A program made the translations under genes and the position numbers. A stretch of 25,431 nt of DNA from DAOPXV01 sp035352535 (GTDB taxonomy: Bacteria > Muiribacteriota > UBA9980), in assembly GCA_964545075.1 (NCBI GenBank), contig CAZJFS010000053.1:1-25431 (forward strand), given 5' to 3'. The notes under the pieces were generated by a model that worked only from the letters and a program-made list of their open reading frames with translations, searched no databases and was not told the origin of the DNA. Of this stretch, positions 8,657 through 17,100 are shown in pieces; the first letter of the stretch is position 1; each line of letters opens with the position of its first letter.

Positions 8657-8673
8657 TTGGCATGCTATTTGCA
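8657..8673 (+). promoter_or_regulatory. Sigma54 (-24/-12) promoter of the flp pilin genes
   Basis: TTGGCATG (8657-8664), four spacer bases and TTGCA (8669-8673) fit the sigma54 consensus YTGGCACG-N4-TTGCW with a single mismatch (T for C). The invariant GG (8659-8660) and GC (8671-8672) are exactly 12 bp apart. Transcription should begin near 8684, about 18 bp before the pilin start. Its position right behind a sigma54 activator gene and two dyad repeats makes this assignment strong. Confidence 0.88.
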
Positions 8674-8701
8674 ATTAAAGTTTGCGGCCAAGGAGAGTAA
8701 C

Positions 8702-8944
8702 ATGAAAACCAAAAAAATCGGCACATCACAAAAAAATACCGATTTTACCTCCCGGTTCAAGGATGCCGCGATAAGGCTTTTTGAAATGCTTAAAAACGAA
8801 CGCGGTCAGGGCTTGGTTGAGTACGCTCTCATCATAGGAATTGTTTCGCTGGTTTGTATTGCTTCGATATCCGCGCTCGGCGGTAATGTATACGACGCTT
8901 TTTTCGTAAAGATACAGGGTTGGCTTACAAGCACAACCAGGTAA
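8702..8944 (+). CDS. flp: Flp-type pilin with long leader (pilin 1)
   Basis: This 80-residue Flp/type IVb-c pilin has the signature RGQGLVEYALIIGIVSLVCI. Counting back from the conserved Glu-Tyr pair (E40-Y41, +5/+6) places prepilin cleavage after G35, leaving a mature pilin of about 45 residues that is mostly hydrophobic. The leader of 35 residues is long for this family and is basic. The start is set by AAGGAGAG (8690-8697) seven bases or fewer from the ATG; an upstream in-frame start near 8645 would lie before the sigma54 promoter's transcription start and is rejected. Ile codons include ATA, as in the surrounding genes and unlike the next pilin. It is the first gene of the sigma54-controlled transcript and probably a minor or specialised pilin. 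Confidence 0.88.
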   Translation: MKTKKIGTSQKNTDFTSRFKDAAIRLFEMLKNERGQGLVEYALIIGIVSLVCIASISALGGNVYDAFFVKIQGWLTSTTR

Positions 8945-9006
8945 TGATATAGTAAAGTATAGTTAAGTTAATATTAACCCCAAAAACAAACACAGGAGGT
9001 AAAGTT

Positions 9007-9162
9007 ATGAAAAATTTATTCATGAACGAAGATGGACAGGGTATGGTTGAGTACGGTTTGATATTGGGCCTCATCGCTATCGTTGTTATCGCTGCTCTCT
9101 CAGCAACGGGCACATCACTCACCGGCCTTTTCAACAAAACATCCACAGCCATCAAGAGCTAA
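9007..9162 (+). CDS. flp: Flp major pilin (pilin 2), 51 aa
   Basis: This very short gene (51 codons plus TAA) encodes a classic Flp pilin. A 10-residue leader ends in Gly (MKNLFMNEDG), followed by QGMVEYGLILGLIAIVVIAAL with E15-Y16 at +5/+6 of the mature chain, then a short polar tail. Predicted cleavage by TadV gives a mature pilin of 41 residues. The ribosome site is excellent: AGGAGG at 8994-8999, seven bases before the ATG. Codon choice differs from the neighbours: four of five Ile codons are ATC, and Val and Ala favour GTT and GCT, whereas ATA dominates elsewhere. This suggests very high expression. With the terminator that follows, this is most likely the main structural subunit of the pilus. 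Confidence 0.93.
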   Translation: MKNLFMNEDGQGMVEYGLILGLIAIVVIAALSATGTSLTGLFNKTSTAIKS

Positions 9163-9202
9163 TTGCTATTGCAACTTGTTTGAAAACAACATAGCTTAGA
9201 TA

Positions 9203-9246
9203 AAGACACTATTGTTCTACTTGAAAAAGTGAGCAATAGTGTTTTT
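9203..9246 (+). terminator. Rho-independent terminator after the pilin genes
   Basis: ACACTATTG (9206-9214) pairs with CAATAGTGT (9234-9242) in a 9-bp stem whose loop can form a further inner stem (ACTT/AAGT). It is followed directly by a T run and more Ts at 9242-9250. It lies 44 bp after the 51-aa pilin stop and probably lets only part of the pilin transcription continue into the assembly genes. Confidence 0.75.
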
Positions 9247-9282
9247 AATTTTCAATACCGGTACAGTGAAAAAGAAGGCGAA

Positions 9283-11802
9283 ATGTTAAATTTCAAGACA
9301 TTCACATATTTATACATATCCTTCGTTTTCTTTCTTCAGCTTCTATATAACGGCGGACTGACTGATTTTACCAATGTTCCGGCGTTTTTCTCGATAACGC
9401 TTCTTTATCTCGCCGTTCTTTTCTTTTTTCCGAAATGGTCCGTAGAACCGAAGAGCCTTTCCGTCGTACGCATAAGCATTATAAACGTCATAATACTGGC
9501 TTCGCTTACCCTGTTTTCCGAATGCGTTCAGATCGGCTTCATAGAAATTTCCAAATACCTTTCGGCGATACTGCTTTTCATGACCCTTTACACGGTCATA
9601 TCATCCCGCGAGGACTTTCACGAATTCATTAAAATATTTACAGGTTTCATCGAACTATATGTATACATGGCCATGGCGTTTTATTTCTATAGCAAATACG
9701 TTATGGGCGTTTATTTTTCCGGGATCTGCTTTACCCTGGTCTATCCGTATTACCATGCGACGCTTGTCATCGCCTCCGTCCCGTTCACTATTTTCCTGTA
9801 TTTTTCCGCGAAAAATGCCGGGTCCAGGATGCATTACCTCGCTTTTTTCCTGATACAGTGCCTTAACGTTTTTCTTACCAGTTCCCGCGTGGCGCAGCTC
9901 AATCTTATTATGATAGTTATGTTCATGGTTTTGTGGGGATTAAAGAGCCCGGACGCAAAGGGAGCGTCGCGAAAACTTCTGGCATGTTTTTTAATAATGA
10001 CTATTTTTGGCGCCGTTTTTACTACCGATGCATTCGTCAGGATATTCAAATCTTTTCAGGTGAATGAAAATTACGACATACAATCCGAGGACGGGCGGCT
10101 TCAAATATATCGCGCGGCAGTCCTTACGTTTCTCGATCATCCGCTGAAGGGCGTCGGATTGGGCCAGGCGTCTTTATTTTTACCGAAATACCGGACTACG
10201 GCCATGAGCCTTGTCGACTGCCACAATATAATACTTAACCGGCTTTGCGAAGGCGGCGTCGTTTATTTTCTTTTTTCGGCTTTTGCTTTTTTCTATATCC
10301 TTTATATAACATATCGCTATTCGATCCTGCGGTTTTCTCCGGCCGGCGAAGAAGGGCGGCTTTTTTCAATGGCGGCGCTCGCCTCACTGTTTTCCCTTTA
10401 TTTTCAGGGCCTTTCAATGCCGCATAGCTTCATGACGATCCTGATATATATGGAATACATCGCCACGGCGGCCTGCGCAATAGCGCTGAGAACCGCTATG
10501 GAAAGTAATTCTTCGCGCGCCGCGGTTAAAAGCCCTATCGATTTCGAATTTGCGAAGCCCCTATTTCGTTATGTTTCGCTGTTTTCTTTTTTTACGGCGC
10601 TGCTTTTATGTTTTATAATTTTCGCGGACAATATAAACGCTTTTCCGCAATGGTATATGAATTTATCTTTTCTTTTGATATTTCTGATAATTTTTTTGAG
10701 GTTCAATGTTTCCGCTCCGCCCGCAATGCTTAAAAACGCCAGGGAAAATATCGTTATAAAATCTTTTGTCCTGGCGCTTTCGGCCGCCGTCCTGTTTTTT
10801 CTTTTCAGCGTCTTCAACTCCGGATTTTTATGCGAGGAAGGCATCGGCGCGCTTTCGCAAAACAACAGAGCTGAAGGGCTGTCCTGCCTTGAAAAAAGCG
10901 TGCGCGATTATCCGAATATGGCCGCGCTCTTACATCTTTCAGCGCTTTATCACGATATCGGCCGCTATGAAGACGCATATGTCGCCGCAAAAAAATATAA
11001 CGAGGCGCTGCCGTATGAGCTTCTTGGATTAAATAACCTGGCCGCCTGCCAGTTCAAACTGAAAAAATTCGGCGCCTGCCATGAAACTTTATTAAAGCTT
11101 GATGCGTCCATGACGCAAAATCGCGGCTCGGCTCCTTTGGCCGCGTTTCTTATATCTTCCGGCGCGACTTTTGAAGGCGTTAAAAAATTCGCGGCCGCCG
11201 TGCTTGAAAATCCTGATTTTTCAGCCAGCCGTTTCTTTTCGATAAGCATATTAGGCAACGTGGAATTGCGCGAAAGTTTTAAGCGCGAGTTTATCGCTCT
11301 GATCCCTGCGTATCTTGAAAAAAATAAAAATTTTTTAAATATTCCCGCGAACAATCTGGCGAAGGCTTGTTATAACCTTTATTGCCGCGGATTCGGGCGA
11401 ATATTCACTGAAACGGCTTTGAAATTTTCAGATTTCGATAACCGGGGTTTCATAAAAAATTATTATTTCAATTTCCTGAGGCAACCATTTATTTTCAATG
11501 GCGCCCTTCATTTTTCGGATAAAGGAAATTTTATCTATGATCACATGCTCGCGCGTAGAAAGTTTTTTAATTCAATTCTTCCGGTTCAGGCTCATGGAAG
11601 TGAAAAAAAGACTCTTCAGCCTCATTACGCTCTTAAAAGGTGGATAGTTCCGGAATGCGCCATAGACTGTTACGGCCTGAACGACATCGCGCCGGACATT
11701 CCGGCTTATCTGGTAACCGCGGCTTATTTTTTTATGGATGAAAAAGTTTTGATGTCTAAAATATATGAGTTTTATCATCTGCTTTATATTGCCCGAAATT
11801 AA
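9283..11802 (+). CDS. O-antigen ligase-like (Wzy_C family) membrane protein with TPR-like C-terminal region
   Basis: This protein of about 839 residues has ten or more membrane segments in residues 1-515. The RfaL/Wzy/PglL-type ligase core is seen at about 272-343: RLQIYRAAVLTFLDHPLKGVGLGQ, then a loop with DCHNI (H314), then LCEGGVVYFL. The order R-x(n)-PLxGVGxG, H-N-x-x-L and E-G-G is the Wzy_C pattern. A final hydrophobic segment is followed by TPR-like helical repeats (about 517-610, including LHLSALYHDIGRYEDAY). The last 230 residues are unrecognised. Relatives join lipid-linked glycans to lipid A, extend polysaccharides or glycosylate pilins. Its location between the pilins and their peptidase favours pilin glycosylation (inference). 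Start chosen is the ATG at 9283 with GAAGG at 9274-9278; the GTG at 9229 falls inside the terminator hairpin. Confidence 0.8.
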   Translation: MLNFKTFTYLYISFVFFLQLLYNGGLTDFTNVPAFFSITLLYLAVLFFFPKWSVEPKSLSVVRISIINVIILASLTLFSECVQIGFIEISKYLSAILLFMTLYTVISSREDFHEFIKIFTGFIELYVYMAMAFYFYSKYVMGVYFSGICFTLVYPYYHATLVIASVPFTIFLYFSAKNAGSRMHYLAFFLIQCLNVFLTSSRVAQLNLIMIVMFMVLWGLKSPDAKGASRKLLACFLIMTIFGAVFTTDAFVRIFKSFQVNENYDIQSEDGRLQIYRAAVLTFLDHPLKGVGLGQASLFLPKYRTTAMSLVDCHNIILNRLCEGGVVYFLFSAFAFFYILYITYRYSILRFSPAGEEGRLFSMAALASLFSLYFQGLSMPHSFMTILIYMEYIATAACAIALRTAMESNSSRAAVKSPIDFEFAKPLFRYVSLFSFFTALLLCFIIFADNINAFPQWYMNLSFLLIFLIIFLRFNVSAPPAMLKNARENIVIKSFVLALSAAVLFFLFSVFNSGFLCEEGIGALSQNNRAEGLSCLEKSVRDYPNMAALLHLSALYHDIGRYEDAYVAAKKYNEALPYELLGLNNLAACQFKLKKFGACHETLLKLDASMTQNRGSAPLAAFLISSGATFEGVKKFAAAVLENPDFSASRFFSISILGNVELRESFKREFIALIPAYLEKNKNFLNIPANNLAKACYNLYCRGFGRIFTETALKFSDFDNRGFIKNYYFNFLRQPFIFNGALHFSDKGNFIYDHMLARRKFFNSILPVQAHGSEKKTLQPHYALKRWIVPECAIDCYGLNDIAPDIPAYLVTAAYFFMDEKVLMSKIYEFYHLLYIARN

Positions 11803-11817
11803 AAATTGTGTTATAAT
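11789..11817 (+). promoter_or_regulatory. Candidate internal sigma70-type promoter before the prepilin peptidase gene
   Basis: A perfect TATAAT (11812-11817) lies 17 bp after TTGCCC (11789-11794, 4/6 match to the -35 consensus). It would start transcription near 11824, just ahead of the ribosome site at 11826-11832. It would uncouple the peptidase and minor pilins from the strong sigma54 promoter. AT-rich context makes chance occurrence possible. Confidence 0.4.
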
Positions 11818-11835
11818 TTAGTACTGGAGAGGCTA

Positions 11836-12369
11836 ATGCAAAATTTGATTGACATAATATTATTTTCAATACTCTTTATTTCCTTATATACCGACCTGAA
11901 AAGCGGCAAGATCTATAATTGGGTCACATTGCCGGCTATGGCGGGCGGCTTGTTACTAAATTTCATGATTTCCGGCCAGGCGACCGCTTATGCCGGATTA
12001 CTCAACAGCGTTTACGGCATATTAGTTGCTTTAATTATTTTCGTGCTTCCTTACCTTATCGGCGCGCTTGGCGGAGGCGACGTGAAACTTCTTATGGCGA
12101 TAGGCGCGCTGAAGGGATATGTATTTTTATTTTATTCGGTTTTAGCTATCGGCGTTGTGAGTTTTTTTCTTTCGTTATTCGTTTTTTTGCTGGATATGAT
12201 GAAAAGCTATAAACTGAGCGGGATTTTAAATATGGCCGTTATTTACTTCAATAATAATGTTATGGTTTCTAACGAAGAAATTAAACCGATGCTGAAAAAG
12301 AACCTTAAATTTGGAGTTTCGATAACTTTTGGAACGATAATTGCTTATCTTTACCTGTGGTACAGATAA
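11836..12369 (+). CDS. tadV: Prepilin peptidase, TadV/CpaA (A24 family)
   Basis: This 177-residue polytopic aspartic protease cleaves Flp prepilins and TadE-type pseudopilins at the inner membrane. Both catalytic aspartates are visible: D20 in YTDLKSGKIYN after the first membrane segment, and D82 in the GxGD motif of GALGGGDVKLL. There are about five or six membrane segments, and the N-terminal methyltransferase domain of long PilD-type enzymes is absent, as expected for the Tad subfamily. The start is the ATG at 11836, served by GGAGAGG at 11826-11832. A TTG at 11806 in the same frame would add ten unlikely residues and has no ribosome site. A polar stretch of about 30 residues before the last membrane segment is longer than in minimal TadV proteins. 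Confidence 0.92.
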   Translation: MQNLIDIILFSILFISLYTDLKSGKIYNWVTLPAMAGGLLLNFMISGQATAYAGLLNSVYGILVALIIFVLPYLIGALGGGDVKLLMAIGALKGYVFLFYSVLAIGVVSFFLSLFVFLLDMMKSYKLSGILNMAVIYFNNNVMVSNEEIKPMLKKNLKFGVSITFGTIIAYLYLWYR

Positions 12370-12405
12370 AATTTTTGCTTTTAAATACGATTACGAGGTG
12401 AGATA

Positions 12406-13455
12406 ATGTTGATACAGAACTTTTTAAAAAAGGGGAAACGGAGCCCTGGCCAGTCAATGGTTGAATTCGCTCTTGTTCTGCCGATTTTAATTATATTTTT
12501 CGTGGGTACCATCGAGATAGGCCTTATAATTAACGACTATATCGCATTAAACCGCGCGGTCGCCGACGCGTGCCGTTACGGTTCCACGCTCGTAGGATAT
12601 TCCTCCGCCGAAGTGCTTATCGTAGGAAAGCTTTTAGACGGCCTCGGTGAAAATATAAAAAAGGAAAATTTAACGATAATCTCTAAAACCGGTGTCGCTT
12701 ATGGTCCTTTTACCAAGAATGCGAGCGGAACCATACTGACTGGAGGAAATCCGGTTGGCGGCTTTGGCGAAAGGCTTTTTTTCAGGCATGATAACTATAC
12801 GATAACTAACTTTACCGACGATGTTACGATGGTGCCTACCGATTGGAGATGTTCGTATGTCGAAATAAGTGTTCGATATAACCACGATGTTGTAATTCCC
12901 TACGCCGGCATGATAAGCACACCGCAGTTTCAAATCACTTCGACGAACACATGGCCGGTAAACACATTTTATCCGAATCAAATGGCTCCCGGGGTCGGCG
13001 GCGTAAGCCAATTCCGGCTTACTGGCGCTATGCCTATAGCTGTTACGGAAAGCTATTGCACGCTTACAGGGAATCCTGTCGTGATAAAAGGCGACTGGCT
13101 TTTAGCGGGCGGGTTTGGATGGCTTGATATCGGTGTCGCATACCCCGCTGGCGGTAATAATGCCGGGCCTAACGAACTCGCGGCGTGGATCTCAAATCCG
13201 GATAGTGCGCCCCATAAAATAGCGCCTCCCGAAAATGTTTATTCGATGACCGGCCAGAAAAACGCTTCGGGCGTTAGAGATGCGCTTTCGGCTCTTCTCG
13301 GTAAGGAGATTTTGATTCCGATATACGACACTACCGGAGGCACCGGAAATAACGCTTATTACCATATAATAGGTTTTGCCGTTTTCAGGCTCAATAGCGT
13401 CACGGCATATCCGGATATAAACGCGACCTATGTTAAGACAGTAATGAAAATATAA
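12406..13455 (+). CDS. tadE: TadE-like minor pilin (pseudopilin) with extended C-terminal domain
   Basis: This 349-residue protein opens with a type IV pilin-like N-terminus: SPGQSMVEFALVLPILII, with G15 before the predicted cleavage and E20 at +5, leading into a single membrane segment (to about 45) and then R-A-V-A-D-A-x-R-Y-G, the TadE pattern. The long exported part is rich in Gly, Pro and aromatic residues. Near the end it shows DWLLAGGFGWLDIG and ILIPIYD followed by YHIIGFAVFRL, a pattern shared with many TadE/TadG-like proteins. It is about twice the length of simple TadE proteins. GAGGTGA at 12395-12401 supports the ATG start. In Tad systems TadE is processed by TadV and joins the pilus or its initiation complex. 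Confidence 0.85.
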   Translation: MLIQNFLKKGKRSPGQSMVEFALVLPILIIFFVGTIEIGLIINDYIALNRAVADACRYGSTLVGYSSAEVLIVGKLLDGLGENIKKENLTIISKTGVAYGPFTKNASGTILTGGNPVGGFGERLFFRHDNYTITNFTDDVTMVPTDWRCSYVEISVRYNHDVVIPYAGMISTPQFQITSTNTWPVNTFYPNQMAPGVGGVSQFRLTGAMPIAVTESYCTLTGNPVVIKGDWLLAGGFGWLDIGVAYPAGGNNAGPNELAAWISNPDSAPHKIAPPENVYSMTGQKNASGVRDALSALLGKEILIPIYDTTGGTGNNAYYHIIGFAVFRLNSVTAYPDINATYVKTVMKI

Positions 13456-13507
13456 CGGTATATAAATTGCATTATATAGGAATAAAAGCGCTCAAAGGAG
13501 CTTGGAC

Positions 13508-14101
13508 ATGATGACTATATTAGAAAACTTCCGTAATAAAAATAAAAAAGCCCAGGCGACGGTTGAATTCGCTCTGATATTTCCGATCGTCATTATGACG
13601 GTCATGGGAATTTTCGAGTTCGGCTTTCTTTTGAAAAATTATCTCGGGATGAATTACGCGCTAGGAAAAGCCGCTAAAGAAGCCTCAATGTGCAGAGGTC
13701 AGATGGGTTCGGGCCTTAAGGTCGTAAAAGCGCTTTTAAAAGGCGCATTCATGATAGATTATAATTGCCTTCAGATACTCGGGCCTGATGGAACTATTTA
13801 TGGGCCGTACAAGCTCGATTCAACCGAGAATGTTTTAACTGCAAATAATGAAGCGGTAACGACCTTTCCGGCTGAAGTTTTTTTCTATTCCGATAGCGGC
13901 ACCCCTAATAATCCATCGGACGATCTGACGGTCGAACCTTCAAACGCCGCGCTTCCAAGTTACGCCAAAATAACCGCGATATATGGCCATACTATGCTTT
14001 GCGCTTCTATCATGGGACTTAATCCCGACCGCAGTTTTAAGGGAATGAGCGGGACCTTTATTCTAAAACTCAGTATGCAGGCGCGATTGGCGCCAATGTA
14101 A
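13508..14101 (+). CDS. TadE/TadF-like minor pilin (pseudopilin)
   Basis: This 197-residue protein has the N-terminal pattern KKAQATVEFALIFPIVIMTVMGIFEFGF, a TadE-type signal-anchor with Glu at residue 20 and one membrane segment (about 21-45). The residue before the predicted cleavage site is Ala (A15) where the neighbouring protein has Gly, so processing may be slower or absent. The exported part of about 150 residues has no recognised domain but shares a Y-G-P-(F/Y) turn after the first repeat-like strand with the preceding TadE protein, suggesting duplication. The start is the ATG at 13508, seven bases after AAAGGAG (13494-13500). It corresponds in position to tadF in other Tad loci. Confidence 0.82.
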   Translation: MMTILENFRNKNKKAQATVEFALIFPIVIMTVMGIFEFGFLLKNYLGMNYALGKAAKEASMCRGQMGSGLKVVKALLKGAFMIDYNCLQILGPDGTIYGPYKLDSTENVLTANNEAVTTFPAEVFFYSDSGTPNNPSDDLTVEPSNAALPSYAKITAIYGHTMLCASIMGLNPDRSFKGMSGTFILKLSMQARLAPM

Positions 14102-14150
14102 CGAATATAATTTTTGAAAATTTATTTTATATTGCGAGGGGGATGTGGAT

Positions 14151-17100
14151 ATGGGCTATTTAAGAGATGTTTTCAACCCTAAAAAGCGAAAAAGCCTCGG
14201 TTCCGTCATAATAATCGTAGCGGTCGGCATTATCGCGTTCTGCGCCGTAGCCGCTATAGTTATTGATGTCTCAAGGGTATATCTTGAAACGGCCCGTATC
14301 GAGGAATCGGTAGAAGCTTCCGCCATGGCAGCTTCGCGCGAACTTGCAAAATATAAGATAGGTTCCGCGGCCATCAGTTCGACCCAGGAAACCGCGGTAA
14401 GAAACGCCGCAATATCGTTCGCGGCTAAAAACGGCGTGACTATCGCCGCGGGTAATATAACGATAGCCGGTAACAGGGTCTTTATAACCGGGACGAAAAC
14501 GGTAGATTACACTTTCGCCAAAGTGATAGGTTTTGACAGCCAGGAAGTTCAGGCCAGAAAAGCCGTTGAAGTGGACGGCAGCGGCAAGACATCCGTTATA
14601 AAACAGGCGCAGTATCATGTAATGCCCTGGGCGATGCCCCATCGCAATCTTAACCTGCCTTATGATCCTACAAGCAAGATCATAAATATGACCCCGTCCG
14701 GAAACTATGATCAGGTCGATGCTTTTACGCCCGGTCAGGAATATGTTTTGAAGCTTGGAAATGGCGTTTCATCGGGAGATGCGGCTACGCCGGTCGGAAC
14801 GCAGGTAATAATTCCTATGGGAAGCGATGAAACCGGAATAAACGACCAGTGGTCCATCGGTTATAAACGATCGTACGGAATGGCGCTCTGGCTTTTAACC
14901 CCTGAAAGCCGCGGCGGCGGCGGTATCGAGCGAATACAATGGCTGCTGGGTTATCGCGGCGGATCTTTTATGTTCGATTATAATCCAAATATATTGATAA
15001 GGCTCGGAGCTCTTAGAACTTCGGGTTCGGGGCTTTTTGGTTCAACCGGTATTTTTACGGCCGAATACGACAGCGTTACCGGTAATTATTTATATCCCTG
15101 GGTAAAATATTGGATCGTGACCGATGCGACAACGATAATGCAACAAACCACGGCGGTAATTAATCTTACTACCGCTCCGCGCATAGGCGTTTATTCGTCC
15201 GGTTCGGATGCGGTCACAAGAACTTTAGATGACGCCGGAATTCCTTATGATAATTTTTATGATACCGAAGTTCTCGCGGACATACTTACTACTCCCGCTA
15301 CCGATCCCACAAGACCTTATACTTGGCTACATCTGCATCACGAAGATTTTACGCAGAATATCGGCGAATCGGGCCAGACGCCGGTCCCATGGATATCAAT
15401 CTGGGACACCGATTCGACAAATGGCCTTCAAACCGGACCTTGCTCGCTTTTATATGTCAAGGGCTGGAACTGGACGGGCGGCACTAACAGTTTTAACTAC
15501 GTACGCATTTATTTCGGCGATCAGATAATGACGCCGACGCTTACATCGACTTATTCAGGGTGCTCGATAACAACGGATGGCGGCGGTAATCCAGTCGTGA
15601 GAGCCAACGACGCCGGCAACTTTGAAGTTTATTTTACCATACCTCAGAAACCGGACGGAAAATATCTCGTGTACGGACGCGGTGGAACGCAGGCGAGCGA
15701 CGGCGGCGACGCGTCGTCAAACTATCTCACGTATAACGTCGTCGAATCTACGCTCATACCCATTATTACCGCTGTCAACGCAGCCACATTCGACCATAAC
15801 GTTTCTACCGATAACTTAATAAAGGTTACCGGTTCCAATTTCGGTTCTTATCAGAAGAATATCGTCTTGAAATTCGACGGTATGGGTCAGGAAGTTTCAA
15901 AAACGACGACATATTTAAACTGCAATGTTTCAAATTCGCTCATAACTGCCGATACCAACGGTAATTTCGAAGTTACGTTCTCGACGCCCGATGTTCCCGA
16001 CGGAACGCATGAAGTTTACGCTCAGGTGGTTCAGGCCATTTCAAATAAAGTTGTTTTCAATGTCAATAACTACAGGACTCCGGCGATTGCGATCAATGAC
16101 TATATAGGAATTCCTGACGCCGGCCCCAGAGGAACCACTCTTTATGTCGCAGGCAGCGGCTTTGTTCCAAATTACACCGGTATTTCAGTGAAATTTAATA
16201 ATTTAACCGTCAATCCTGAAGATACAAGTTATTATTCTGATGATTTCGTTTATGGCGGCCTTATCACTTCAAATGCCACCGGAAACTTCAATGTGCGATT
16301 TACTATTCCGGAAACTACCGCCGACGGAACTTATGAAGTAAAAGCCTATGCCGGCGCATCTTCCTCGACTCAGCCGCTGACTTATACCGTCAGAAATACG
16401 ACGACCGCGGAGATTGCGATATACGATCTTGTCGGCGATATTAGTTCCGGGCCTTCCGGAAGTGAATTAATATGCCGAGGCGTATATTTCACGCCGATGA
16501 TAAACAACATAAAATTGATGATGGGTACCACCGAACTTCAGCTTGTCGATACCCCCACCTATTCGGCCGACTTTTTGTTTCCTCCTGATAATAAGCTGAT
16601 AAGAAGCGATTATGACGGAAAGTTTGAGATGAAATTTAATATTCCGGCCGACGCACCCGATGGAGTTTACAATGTTCAGGCTTATGTCGATAATGCGCCC
16701 ATGTCTAACATAGCATCCTACACGGTAACCAATTACACTCCGACGCTGACGTTTACCGATACTTCTACTCCGTATAATGCGGGACCTTCGAGTGAAGTCG
16801 TGAAGGTTTCCGGCTCAGGATTCGCTGCTAACTCGGCCGATATCAAACTATATTTCAATGGAGCGGTTCAGAATTTAACGCTTCCGGCTGACTATTCCGG
16901 CTCGGCGACGATAATCGACAATCAGAAGATAACCGCGGATTCGAACGGTTCCTTTGAAGTGGAGTTCGTAACGCCTCTTCTGACTCCAGGTGTTTATAAC
17001 ATCATAGCCTTCAATAGTTTGAAATCCACCGCGACATATACCTATAGTCTTGGTCCCGTTTCAACGTTCATCACGTCTTCTCATTCTGATTGCTCCACTA

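Noticed and set aside
8645..8701. Upstream start for pilin 1, adding 19 residues
   Set aside because: The added codons run through the -24/-12 promoter and precede the predicted transcription start; the ATG at 8702 has a far better ribosome site.
8967..8978. Perfect palindrome GTTAATATTAAC between the two pilin genes
   Set aside because: Short and purely AT-rich apart from its ends, with no second copy seen; not enough to call an operator.
9229..9282. GTG start for the ligase-like protein
   Set aside because: It sits in the terminator hairpin, has no ribosome site and adds a polar stretch; the ATG at 9283 is preferred.
13456..13471. Possible second sigma54 promoter (CGG, then TTGCA with GG and GC 12 bp apart) before the second TadE-like gene
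   Set aside because: Only the GG and TTGCA elements match; the rest of the -24 element is lost and there are no nearby dyad repeats. Chance is likely in AT-rich DNA.
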